Source of the DNA: Rubripirellula lacrimiformis
GTDB taxonomy: Bacteria > Planctomycetota > Planctomycetia > Pirellulales > Pirellulaceae
Reading direction: 5' to 3'
Length of the DNA: 64,000 nucleotides
Assembly: GCF_007741535.1 (NCBI RefSeq)
Contig: NZ_CP036525.1
Coordinates: 2,170,001 to 2,234,000, forward strand
The translations under genes and the position numbers were made by a program. Shown one piece after another: positions 35,724-44,130 of this stretch. The notes under the pieces were generated by a model. The model was not told where the DNA came from and did no database searches. It worked only from the letters and a program-made list of their open reading frames with translations. Position 1 is the first letter of the stretch. Every line of letters begins with the position of its first letter.

Positions 35724-37478
35724 CTACGCGTCCACCTGCGTCGTACTTGGATGGCGGAGGAAATGGCCCGCGATCAATGCGACCACAAAGACCGCAAGCA
35801 GTCCCATGATGGCGTTGAAGGCCATCGGGTTGCTCTTGTCCATCGCCTTTTCATAGATCGCGGCCGATGCGGCCACGATGGCGCCAATCACCGACAGGAT
35901 CATCAACACATTCCAGACGATCATGCTGGTTCCCGTCGGCTTTTCCGAACCCAGGATCCGCTTGCTGTTCATCATCAAAAAGAACGTGATGTAAGCGATC
36001 GGCAACAACATCATTCCAAAGCTGGACGTGAAAATTGCGAGCCAGAATTTCGCGTCACCCTGCCACAGGAATACCCAACTGGCACCAAACAGGCCCGCGA
36101 CCAGACACCCGACCACGAACGGTGTGGTTCCATCGGGGGATCCAACGATTTCACGGAATGCGTACCCGTTGATCAGCATCAGGATGATGATCGTCGAAAA
36201 GCCCATTCCAAAGACGCCCAGACCGAACACCAAATTGGCCATCGTTTTGCCAAGCAGCGGTGCCAGGGTGTCGGATAGTTGAAACGCGTTTCGCTTGACC
36301 AGCGACAAAGCCAGTTTCTTTTCTTCGACAGGCAACTTGGCTGCCATTTCTAGTTTGGTTGCTTCGTCGGTCGTTTCGGCAGCCGCACCCAAGTCGGCAT
36401 CGATGCGTCCGATCAGCGACCCTTTGACCGAATCAAACATCGGACTCGATTCCATCACGGTCAGGTCGTTGCTGGCCAGCGAGTCATCGATTTTGGCGTG
36501 GAAGGTGGATGCCGCCGCGATCACGACACAGCTGGTGACCAAGATGTAAGGGATCGCCATTCCGGTTGCCAAGTCAAAACGAGCAAGTCCGCGGAACGGT
36601 TTGTCCCAACCGCGGCTGAGCATCGAATAGGGCAACAGGAACGTCATGTTGATTCCGACTGCGGTCGCCGCCGCGGCAATCATGACGGCCCTTTGCGAAC
36701 TCAGAATCGTCGTGTTCCAGTAGTCCTGTCCGGTCTGCGGCAATCCCGCGATCAACGCCGCTAGATCACCGGCAGGCGAGTTCCACTGGCCGGGGTTGGG
36801 AATCATGCCGGTAAAGATCTGGCTGAAGTCCAATTGTCCGTTGGCGGCCAGCAAGACCACGACGCCGACAAAGCAGATCACGACCATCCCAATGAGCGCC
36901 TTCAGGAACGCGTCGAAAAGCTTGGCTGACTTGCCTTCTTTGGCCTTCAACAGAACCACAAATCCGGCCGACAACAGCAGTGCGACCGTGACGATCATGC
37001 GAGTGCTGGTGGAATCCCCCAGACCTTCGCCGCCACCGATCGAAAACAGGTTCTTGTCCAACGCGTCATAGGCCAGACTGAACTGAGGCATGCACCAAAT
37101 CATGTTGGCCATGCAGGTGGCGATGACCCACGACCAGCCCAACGCTGGATTGATTTCGCTATTGATCGCTTCGAACGGACGGCGACCGGTAGACAGAGTC
37201 ACGTAGCTGATCGCCGACAACATGACGACGCCCATGAAGATCGCCATCAATTGCAACCAGATCATGCTGGTTCCGCCCAACACGCCCAGGAACAGCGCGC
37301 CGGCAAGCGATCCGCCACCAAGCGTGATCGCACTTTGCAGCCAACCCGGTCCCGACAACCGGATGAATGCGCCTAGAAGCTTTCCCTCGTTGGCGGCATT
37401 TTGAAGCAGTTCGCGGTCGGATTGGATTTTGTTGCTTGGGCCGTCGGTCATGGGCGTGCGAACCGATTGTTGACTCAA
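35724..37478 (-). CDS. Atypical Nramp-family metal transporter-like protein
   Basis: The 584-residue membrane protein has at least eleven hydrophobic segments. The first core segment reads LSGPGWLQSAITLGGGSLAGALFLG. Nramp transporters carry a DPGN-type metal motif here; this protein has GPGW. The helix-6 motif is LPYSMLSRGW rather than MPH. An extracellular insert of about 100 residues (roughly 320-420: HAKIDDSLASNDLTV, AAAETTDEATKLEMAAKLP) is unusual. It is likely a membrane transporter of the Nramp/LeuT fold with altered or lost manganese or iron selectivity. The trxB gene lies upstream on the same strand, 193 bases away. Confidence 0.75.
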   Translation of the reverse strand: MSQQSVRTPMTDGPSNKIQSDRELLQNAANEGKLLGAFIRLSGPGWLQSAITLGGGSLAGALFLGVLGGTSMIWLQLMAIFMGVVMLSAISYVTLSTGRRPFEAINSEINPALGWSWVIATCMANMIWCMPQFSLAYDALDKNLFSIGGGEGLGDSTSTRMIVTVALLLSAGFVVLLKAKEGKSAKLFDAFLKALIGMVVICFVGVVVLLAANGQLDFSQIFTGMIPNPGQWNSPAGDLAALIAGLPQTGQDYWNTTILSSQRAVMIAAAATAVGINMTFLLPYSMLSRGWDKPFRGLARFDLATGMAIPYILVTSCVVIAAASTFHAKIDDSLASNDLTVMESSPMFDSVKGSLIGRIDADLGAAAETTDEATKLEMAAKLPVEEKKLALSLVKRNAFQLSDTLAPLLGKTMANLVFGLGVFGMGFSTIIILMLINGYAFREIVGSPDGTTPFVVGCLVAGLFGASWVFLWQGDAKFWLAIFTSSFGMMLLPIAYITFFLMMNSKRILGSEKPTGTSMIVWNVLMILSVIGAIVAASAAIYEKAMDKSNPMAFNAIMGLLAVFVVALIAGHFLRHPSTTQVDA

Positions 37479-37671
37479 TCGGTGTTCCTTCGAAGGGTGG
37501 GCTAGATCACAGTAGCGGCGATTCTAACCCAACCTTTCCATTCATGCTGCTACGCATCAGCAAGAATCATTCCGCCCGCTGCAGAGGCGGGACGGACTGG
37601 TCCGAACTCCCTCTGCGCCGGTGGCCTGGATTCATTTCGTCCAGTCCGCCGATCCCGACCGGGCCACATGG

Positions 37672-38742
37672 TTATTCCTGTTCGGCCAGATAGCGTTCGG
37701 CATCCAGGGCTGCCATGCAACCGGTGCCGGCAGACGTGATCGCTTGGCGATAGTAGTCATCGGCAACGTCACCGGCGGCAAACACGGCGCGAATGTTGGT
37801 GTTGGTGCGGAACGGTTTGGCCCACTGGATGTAGCCCGATTCGTTCATGTCGACCGCACCGCCCAGGAACGCGGTGTTGGGCGTGTGTCCGATGGCAACA
37901 AACATGCCGCCGACTTCGAGGTCCCGCGTCGAATCGTCGACCGTGCTGGCAATTTTTACTCCCGTGACCAGCTTGCCGTCACCGACGACCTCGCTGACGA
38001 CGCTGTTCCAAAGGATCTCAATCTTCGGGTGATTCTTTGCCCGGTCCTGCATCACCTTGGACGCTCGCATTTCGTCGCGGCGGACGATCATGTAGATCGT
38101 GGCAGCGTCTTTTAGGTTGGCCAAGTAGGTGGCTTCTTCGACGGCCGAGTCACCGGCACCGACGACAGCCAACGGTCGACTGCGATAGATCGGCAGCGCT
38201 CCGTCGCAAACCGCACAGGCGCTGACGCCCTTGTTCTTGTATTCCTCTTCCGAGGGCAGCCCCAGATAGTTCGCTCGAGCGCCAGTGGCGATGATCACGG
38301 TGTGGGCTTTGACGGGTTCACCCGAGGCGGGTTTCAGCGTGTGTGGGCCGGCTTCTGCGAAATCGACGCTTTCGATGTCGTCGCTGATCACGCGAGTGCC
38401 GAAGTTCAGCGCCTGCTGTTTCATCAGTTCCATCAGCTCGGTGCCCTGCACCGCGTAATGTGGCTGACCATCTTTTTCGTGGCCCGCCGGTGCGGGGGGC
38501 AGGTTGTAGTGGCGGTCTTTGCTGACGGCCGATTCGACGAATGCGCGAACGTTTCCGGCTGGAAAGCCAGCGTAGTTTTCGACTTCGGTCGTGAATGCCA
38601 ACTGGCCCAACGGGATCATTTCAGGCTTGTAAGTCCCCTCGTACACGACGGGGTTCAAGTTGGCACGAGCGGCGTAGATGGCGGCGGACCAGCCGGCAGG
38701 ACCGCTGCCGATGATGATTGTCTTTTCGATAGTTTCCGACAC
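37672..38742 (-). CDS. trxB: Thioredoxin reductase with an inserted segment
   Basis: The flavoenzyme reduces thioredoxin with NADPH. The FAD site GSGPAGW (about residues 12-18), the redox pair CAVC (C176, C179) before DGALP, and the second nucleotide site [16 protein letters not shown] are all present, and the end [17 protein letters not shown] is typical. The 356 residues exceed the usual 315-320 because about 35 extra residues lie after ENYAGFPAG (positions about 65-100: [19 protein letters not shown]). The GTG start at 38742 is chosen because a GGAG stands 10 bases upstream and the frame further up lacks similarity. It is divergent from cstA. Confidence 0.92.
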   Translation of the reverse strand: MSETIEKTIIIGSGPAGWSAAIYAARANLNPVVYEGTYKPEMIPLGQLAFTTEVENYAGFPAGNVRAFVESAVSKDRHYNLPPAPAGHEKDGQPHYAVQGTELMELMKQQALNFGTRVISDDIESVDFAEAGPHTLKPASGEPVKAHTVIIATGARANYLGLPSEEEYKNKGVSACAVCDGALPIYRSRPLAVVGAGDSAVEEATYLANLKDAATIYMIVRRDEMRASKVMQDRAKNHPKIEILWNSVVSEVVGDGKLVTGVKIASTVDDSTRDLEVGGMFVAIGHTPNTAFLGGAVDMNESGYIQWAKPFRTNTNIRAVFAAGDVADDYYRQAITSAGTGCMAALDAERYLAEQE

Positions 38743-38752
38743 GTTCAAATCG

Positions 38753-38756
38753 CTCC
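38753..38756 (-). promoter_or_regulatory. Ribosome binding site deciding the trxB GTG start
   Basis: On the minus strand, GGAG stands 10 bases before GTG 38742. This supports GTG as the start rather than the in-frame ATG at 38859. Confidence 0.6.
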
Positions 38757-38904
38757 GTGCGTAAGTCGCAAGCAGGGGAGAAGCTGTTAAGATTGGTTCT
38801 TGGCCAGTATAGACGCCGCCCGCCAATGGACGTAGCGGTGGTAGGCTGGCTGTCGTCATTCAGCATATTTACAAGTATCCACGAACACTTCGAAGTCGGT
38901 ATCC

Positions 38905-40875
38905 ATGAGCACACTGTTGATCGCTGTTGGTTCGATGGTCGCTTACTGGATCGCCTATCACACCTACGGTCGATGGTTGGCGCGGAAGATCTTCCGGCTC
39001 GATCCGTCCGCCGTGGTGCCCAGTGTGGAATTAAATGACGATTGCGACTTCGTACCCACCGACAAATCGGTGCTTTTCGGGCACCACTTCACGTCCATCG
39101 CCGGTACCGGTCCGATCGTCGGCCCCGCGATTGCCGTCATGTGGGGCTGGTTACCGGCCCTGGTTTGGGTGCTGCTGGGGTCGATCTTGGTCGGCGCGGT
39201 GCATGATTTTGGGGCCTTGGTGGTTTCGATTCGCAGCAAGGGGCAAACGGTCGGCGACGTGGCCGGCCGGGTGCTAAACCGCCGCGTGCGGATGCTGTTC
39301 CTGTTGATCCTGTTCATGGCGTTGACGATCGTGTTGGCGATTTTTGGACTCGTCATCGCCGCCGTCTTCAAACAGTACCCCGCATCGATCATCCCGTGTT
39401 TGGTCCAGATCCCGATCGCGGTTGCGATCGGTACCTGGTTGCACCGCAGGAACGTCGCCCTGCTGCTGCCATCGTTGATCGCGTTGGTCGCGATGTATTT
39501 GACGTTGGTGTTTGGGAACGACGGGATTTTGGGATCCATCAACAATGCGATGGCCGGTTGGTCGGTGATCACGTGGGTATTGTTGCTGTTGGTTTATTCC
39601 TACGTCGCATCGGTGTTGCCGGTGTGGTTGCTGTTGCAACCGCGTGATTACATCAATTCACTGCAGCTGATCACGGCACTCGGTTTGGTGGTGGTCGGGT
39701 TGGTCTACGCAGGTTTGTTCGGTGGTGCACCGATCGTCGATGGCGGTGACCGGATTCCGCTGGAAATCGTAGCCCCGATGTTGCGAGCCGATCCGGTTGG
39801 CGCACCGGCGGTGATTCCGTTCCTGTTCATCACGATCGCTTGCGGTGCGTGCAGTGGGTTCCATTGTCTGGTTTCCTCGGGCACGTCCAGTAAACAGATC
39901 AAGAGCGAATCGGACGCTCAGTTTGTCGGTTACGGTTCGATGCTGACCGAAGGCTTCTTGGCGGTGATCGTGATTCTGGCTTGCGTGGCCGGGTTGGGAT
40001 TGGGGGCCACCGCGGTCGGGGGAACCGAAATGGTGACCGGCAGTGATGCCTACATGGCCCGTTATGCCACCTGGGCATCGGCCAGCGGCTTGGGGGCCAA
40101 AGTGGGCGCCTTTGTGGACGGTTCGGCCAATTTCCTGCGAGCGATCTCGGTGCCATCGCAAATCGCGGTGGCGATCATGGGCGTCTTGGTGGCATCGTTT
40201 GCCGGAACAACCTTGGACACTGCCTGCCGATTGCAACGCTATGTGGTTCAAGAATTAGCGGCGACCTTTGTCGGTGATCCAGCGGCCGATTCCCGCTCCG
40301 GCGGACTATCGCTGAACCCGTTGGTTTGGTTGACCAACAAACATGGCGCGACCATCTTCGCGGTCTCGCTGGGGCTGGTGATCGCTGCTTTGCCGGCGCC
40401 CAACACACCGGTTTCGTTTACCCAGGCCATCGCGGGCGATTTGCCGGCGGACTTTGTCCAATCCGCCGTGGATCTGCCCGCTGCGGCCAGCGCCGGCGGG
40501 ATCGCCGGAGCCGGATGGTGGTTGACGACTTTCGCGGGCAAAGGTGGATTGATCCTATGGCCACTGTTCGGGGCCACCAATCAGTTGCTTGCCGGATTGG
40601 CGTTCCTGGTGATCTCGTTCTTCTTATGGCGACGCGGCGTGCCGGTGTGGTTCATCGTGATCCCGATGATTTTCATGCTGATCGTTCCAGCCTGGGCGAT
40701 GCTGTCCGAGTTGCCCGGATGGTTCGCGGCCGATCATCCCAATTGGGTGGTGATCATCGTGGGCATGTCGACTCTCGTGTTAGAAGCCTGGATGCTGGTC
40801 GAAGCCGTCATCCTGTGGCCCAAAGTCAAAGGCATCTTGGAATCCCCGGCCATCGCAAAGAAACGATCGACCTAA
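38905..40875 (+). CDS. cstA: Carbon starvation protein A, peptide/pyruvate transporter
   Basis: The 656-residue protein has about 15-18 hydrophobic segments. The CstA family opening (YWIAYHTYGRWLARKIF) is followed by HHFTSIAGTGPIVGPAIAVMWGWLPALVW and the cytoplasmic GAVHDFGALVVSIRSKGQTVGDVAG, with GACSGFHCLVSSGTSSKQI later, all diagnostic. The family imports pyruvate or small peptides on nutrient limitation. The start at 38905 follows the divergent trxB gene. No sensory LytTR/histidine kinase pair is near it. Confidence 0.95.
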   Translation: MSTLLIAVGSMVAYWIAYHTYGRWLARKIFRLDPSAVVPSVELNDDCDFVPTDKSVLFGHHFTSIAGTGPIVGPAIAVMWGWLPALVWVLLGSILVGAVHDFGALVVSIRSKGQTVGDVAGRVLNRRVRMLFLLILFMALTIVLAIFGLVIAAVFKQYPASIIPCLVQIPIAVAIGTWLHRRNVALLLPSLIALVAMYLTLVFGNDGILGSINNAMAGWSVITWVLLLLVYSYVASVLPVWLLLQPRDYINSLQLITALGLVVVGLVYAGLFGGAPIVDGGDRIPLEIVAPMLRADPVGAPAVIPFLFITIACGACSGFHCLVSSGTSSKQIKSESDAQFVGYGSMLTEGFLAVIVILACVAGLGLGATAVGGTEMVTGSDAYMARYATWASASGLGAKVGAFVDGSANFLRAISVPSQIAVAIMGVLVASFAGTTLDTACRLQRYVVQELAATFVGDPAADSRSGGLSLNPLVWLTNKHGATIFAVSLGLVIAALPAPNTPVSFTQAIAGDLPADFVQSAVDLPAAASAGGIAGAGWWLTTFAGKGGLILWPLFGATNQLLAGLAFLVISFFLWRRGVPVWFIVIPMIFMLIVPAWAMLSELPGWFAADHPNWVVIIVGMSTLVLEAWMLVEAVILWPKVKGILESPAIAKKRST

Positions 40876-40890
40876 GCCGTCCTTGTCGTC

Positions 40891-40963
40891 GTGGAATTCC
40901 CTTTGCCGCATCAACTTCCCGTCGCCGCATCCATTTCCGCACCGGGAATTCTGGCGAATCCCA
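40891..40963. repeat. Dispersed palindromic element (GGGAATTCTGGCGAATCCC type)
   Basis: The right arm GGGAATTCTGGCGAATCCC is intact. The left arm GTGGAATTCCC is partial. The element lies in the gap after cstA, before the convergent thiL gene. Confidence 0.5.
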
Positions 40964-41001
40964 GGGCGGAACGTTGATTGGATGCGCGTCTAGCGACTTG
41001 C

Positions 41002-41904
41002 TTAGTGAACGTAGCCTTGGGGTGACAGCCGTTCGTGGCGACCGTTTTCCAGTTTCCACAGCCCGGTACGGCTGGTAGTCGTACCGATCTGAGTCAGTGT
41101 GGCACCTACGTCGGTGGCCAACACTTTGTCAGCGTCCGATTGGCTCATCGTGACGATCAATTCAAAGTCTTCGCCGTCGCTCCAGGCGTGCTGGAATGGA
41201 GTGCGTCCAGAGGTTTTCGACAGTTCGATCGCGTCGTCGTGAATCGGGATCGTATCGATCTTCAGTTCGCAACCGACGTCACTTTTGGCCAACAGCCGAT
41301 CCAGGTCCAGTGACAGCCCATCACTGATGTCGATCGCGGCGGTCACTTGAACCAGTTCGCGAAGTTTGGCGGCCAGTTCGACTCGCGGGTTGGGACGCAT
41401 GTGGCGACCACGGATACTGCCGCCGACCGGGCCGGTCACCAGAATCGCTTCGCCTTCGCCGGCGCCGCTTCGCAGCCAAGCTCCGCCGGCCGGCACATGG
41501 CCTAGCAGCGTGACGCTGATCGCAAGGGGGCCATCGTAGGTCGACAGATCGCCGCCCGCGATCGCAACTTTGAATTGGGTGGCAGCCTCGAAAATGCCTT
41601 CGTAGACTTCGCCAGCAATCCGCGTCGCGTTGGACTTTGGCAAGGCCAACGTGACCAACGCCGACGTCGGCACCGCTCCCATCGCCGCAACGTCGCTAAG
41701 GTTGATCGCCATCGACTTGAATCCAACATCGCCTAGCGAGTGCTGGTCGGACAGGAAATCCACACCGTCGATGATCTGATCGACACAGGCAATCTGTTGG
41801 CCCACGACGGGCTCGATCACGGCTGCATCGTCGCCAATGCCCACGGAAACTTGCGGCAGCGAACGGCAGCGGCCACGCAGGTAGGCGAGAAAGGACTGTT
41901 CCAT
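41002..41904 (-). CDS. thiL: Thiamine-monophosphate kinase
   Basis: ThiL phosphorylates thiamine monophosphate to the pyrophosphate cofactor. The 300 residues have the GIGDDAAVIEP nucleotide motif, FKSMAINLSDVAAMGA, the substrate region IAGGDLSTYDGPLAISVTLLG, TAAIDISDGLSLDLDRL and the SDGEDFELIVTMS signature, in family order. The gene is convergent with cstA and divergent from the aldehyde dehydrogenase. Its presence supports the reading of the nearby NMT1-type importer as a thiamine-precursor system, but the two are 7 kb apart. Confidence 0.93.
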   Translation of the reverse strand: MEQSFLAYLRGRCRSLPQVSVGIGDDAAVIEPVVGQQIACVDQIIDGVDFLSDQHSLGDVGFKSMAINLSDVAAMGAVPTSALVTLALPKSNATRIAGEVYEGIFEAATQFKVAIAGGDLSTYDGPLAISVTLLGHVPAGGAWLRSGAGEGEAILVTGPVGGSIRGRHMRPNPRVELAAKLRELVQVTAAIDISDGLSLDLDRLLAKSDVGCELKIDTIPIHDDAIELSKTSGRTPFQHAWSDGEDFELIVTMSQSDADKVLATDVGATLTQIGTTTSRTGLWKLENGRHERLSPQGYVH

Positions 41905-41955
41905 GATCGATCAGATTTGTTGATTGAAAGGGTTTCGAGCAATGAGCGGCAAAAG

Positions 41956-42019
41956 GTGTCCGCCCCCTTTTGCCGGCAAGCCGGCCCTTCGGGTGCTTGG
42001 CACAAAAGGGGGCGGACAC
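41956..42019. repeat. 64-bp palindromic element
   Basis: GTGTCCGCCCCCTTTTG and CAAAAGGGGGCGGACAC are perfect 17-bp inverted ends around a 30-base GC-rich core. The core is asymmetric, which fixes the orientation; it is inverted relative to the copy at 33041-33112. It lies in the promoter region between the divergent thiL and aldehyde dehydrogenase genes. Confidence 0.9.
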
Positions 42020-42192
42020 TTTTTTCCTCTCACGATCCTTCGGGCCCCTAGCCGGCGTCAAGCGTGGCTTTGGGCGGTGGGTGGACCGCGATTGTGGGAG
42101 CCGGATTTTGGACGCTGGAGAGAACCTCGGCAACCTCGCTTGTTTCGTGATCCGCTACACTGGCCAATGTCCCCGTTTCCCCAGCGAATCAC

Positions 42193-42199
42193 CGGAGGT
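42193..42199 (+). promoter_or_regulatory. Ribosome binding site of the aldehyde dehydrogenase gene
   Basis: CGGAGGT is a strong Shine-Dalgarno match 5-6 bases before ATG 42204 and decides the start over the open frame reaching back to 41970. Confidence 0.75.
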
Positions 42200-42203
42200 T
42201 TGC

Positions 42204-43676
42204 ATGTCTGCGACGATTTCATCCGCCCCATCCGAAATCAAAATTACCGAAACCCAGTGCTTCATCGGTGGTAATTGGGTGCCGGCCGTCAGCGGGAAAA
42301 CGTTTGCGACGATCAACCCCGCGACGGAACAGGAGATCGCGCAAGTCGCCGAAGGGGACGCCGCGGACGTCGATGCGGCAGCCAAGGCCGCACGCGAAGC
42401 CTTCGAAAACGGTCCCTGGCGGACGATGGATGCCCGCGATCGAGGCCGGTTGATGTACCTGTTGGCCGATCGGATGGAAGCGGAAATTGACGCTTTGGCA
42501 GCGCTGGAAACGCTCGATAACGGCAAGCCGTTAAAAGACAGTCGCAACGTGGATCTGCCATTGGCGATCGATTGTCTGCGTTACTACGCCGGCTATGCCG
42601 ACAAGATTCACGGCAGCACGATTCCCATTCGTGGCAACCACTTCTGTTACACCCGCCGGGAACCGATCGGTGTGGCCGGTCAGATCATCCCCTGGAATTT
42701 TCCGATTCTGATGACGGCTTGGAAATGGGGGCCGGCGCTGGCCGCCGGTTGCACGATCGTGATGAAGCCGGCCGAACAAACGCCGCTGACCTGTTTGCGA
42801 ATGGCCCAATTGGCCAAAGAGGTTGGCATTCCCGACGGCGTCATCAATGTCGTTCCCGGCTTCGGTCCAACGGCCGGCGCCGCAGTGGTCAAACATCCGC
42901 AGATCGACAAGATCGCATTCACCGGCGAACATCGAACGGCTCAGATCATCACCCGCGATTCAGCCGACACGCTGAAACGATTGACGTTTGAATTGGGCGG
43001 CAAAAGCCCCAATGTGATCTTTGCCGATGCCGACTTGGATGCGGCTGCCATGGGCGCCTATGTGGGACTGTTCCTGAACCAAGGGCAATGTTGTTGTGCA
43101 GGCAGCCGAGTGTTCGTCGAATCCAGCAAGCATGACGAGTTCATCGAAAAGCTGCAGGCACTGACGGCCCGGCGAAAGGTTGGTGATCCGTTCGCTGCCG
43201 ATACCGAACAAGGCCCACAGGTGGATCAGGCTCAATTCGATAAGATTTTGTCGTACATCGATAAGGGCAAAAAAGAGGGAGCCGATTGCATCAGCGGGGG
43301 CAATCGCGTCGGCGACAAAGGTTACTTCATCGAACCGACGATCTTTGACAACGTTCGCGACGATATGTCGATCGCAACGGACGAGATCTTTGGACCGGTA
43401 CTAAGTGTGCTGACCTTTGATGACAAAGACGACATCATCCAACGAGCCAACAATACGTTCTTTGGACTAGCGGCCGCCGTTTGGACACGCGACATCTCGG
43501 TGGCGCACGAATTTGCCGCACGCGTCCGAGCCGGAACCATTTGGGTCAATTGCTACGACGTGTTCGACGCCGCGGCCCCTTTCGGAGGGTTCAAAATGAG
43601 CGGGTATGGCCGGGAACTAGGCGAAGAAGGACTGAAGGCGTACACCGAAAACAAAACCGTCACGATCGCGCTGTAG
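42204..43676 (+). CDS. NAD(P)-dependent aldehyde dehydrogenase
   Basis: The 490-residue enzyme oxidises an aldehyde to the acid. It has [19 protein letters not shown] at the start, [23 protein letters not shown] (NAD site), the catalytic Glu in [13 protein letters not shown], the catalytic Cys in [11 protein letters not shown] (C296-C298, one of three in a row) and [15 protein letters not shown]. It resembles the ALDH1/2 class (retinal/betaine/phenylacetaldehyde). The physiological substrate cannot be read. No neighbour suggests a pathway. Confidence 0.92.
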   Translation: MSATISSAPSEIKITETQCFIGGNWVPAVSGKTFATINPATEQEIAQVAEGDAADVDAAAKAAREAFENGPWRTMDARDRGRLMYLLADRMEAEIDALAALETLDNGKPLKDSRNVDLPLAIDCLRYYAGYADKIHGSTIPIRGNHFCYTRREPIGVAGQIIPWNFPILMTAWKWGPALAAGCTIVMKPAEQTPLTCLRMAQLAKEVGIPDGVINVVPGFGPTAGAAVVKHPQIDKIAFTGEHRTAQIITRDSADTLKRLTFELGGKSPNVIFADADLDAAAMGAYVGLFLNQGQCCCAGSRVFVESSKHDEFIEKLQALTARRKVGDPFAADTEQGPQVDQAQFDKILSYIDKGKKEGADCISGGNRVGDKGYFIEPTIFDNVRDDMSIATDEIFGPVLSVLTFDDKDDIIQRANNTFFGLAAAVWTRDISVAHEFAARVRAGTIWVNCYDVFDAAAPFGGFKMSGYGRELGEEGLKAYTENKTVTIAL

Positions 43677-43711
43677 TGCCACGTGAAGGTTTCAAAACTC
43701 TGCTTCCACCC

Positions 43712-44065
43712 GTAGCGAAAGTTGCCAAAACTTTCGGCATGTCCATCCTCTCATTCCAACCTTCCTCCGTAGCGAAAGTTGCCAACACTTTCGGCGTGTC
43801 CATCCAACCTTCCTCCGTAGCGAAAGTTGCCAAAACTTTCGGCATGTCCATCCTCTCATTCCTCCTTTCTCCGTAGCGAAAGTTGCCAAAACTTTCGGCC
43901 CCCCGATCCCTGCCGAAACTGTTGGCGATCTTTCGATTCAGTGAGCCGCGACGCGTGAGCGGCCGGGAATCCCCCCCCCCCGCTGCCCGTGACCTCACGG
44001 CCAGCGGCTTATCATTGCCGTTGTGACTTCCGCTCAATCGACAAACTTCTGGCGAGTTTCGCTAC
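43712..44065. repeat. GTAGCGAAA hairpin cluster and inverted single-unit composite repeat
   Basis: Four copies of GTAGCGAAAGTTGCCAA.ACTTTCGGC start at 43712, 43769, 43817 and 43873. Each can fold (CGAAAGT with ACTTTCG), and the spacers of 20-30 bases are similar to one another. A reverse-complement copy of the 96-bp unit follows at 43941-44010 and contains an 11-base C run, and GGCGAGTTTCGCTAC at 44051-44065 closes the structure. This fills the gap between the aldehyde dehydrogenase and DUF58 genes; no gene is seen in it. Confidence 0.85.
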
Positions 44066-44130
44066 GATGAGTCGATGCTCGGCACGGCACCGACCTTTTG
44101 CGTCAACACAGCACCAGCACCAACGAACGC

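Noticed and set aside
43712-43901. Possible CRISPR array of four repeats
   Set aside because: The repeat is a short palindrome, the spacers are similar to one another rather than unique, the spacing varies between 48 and 57, and no cas gene is near.
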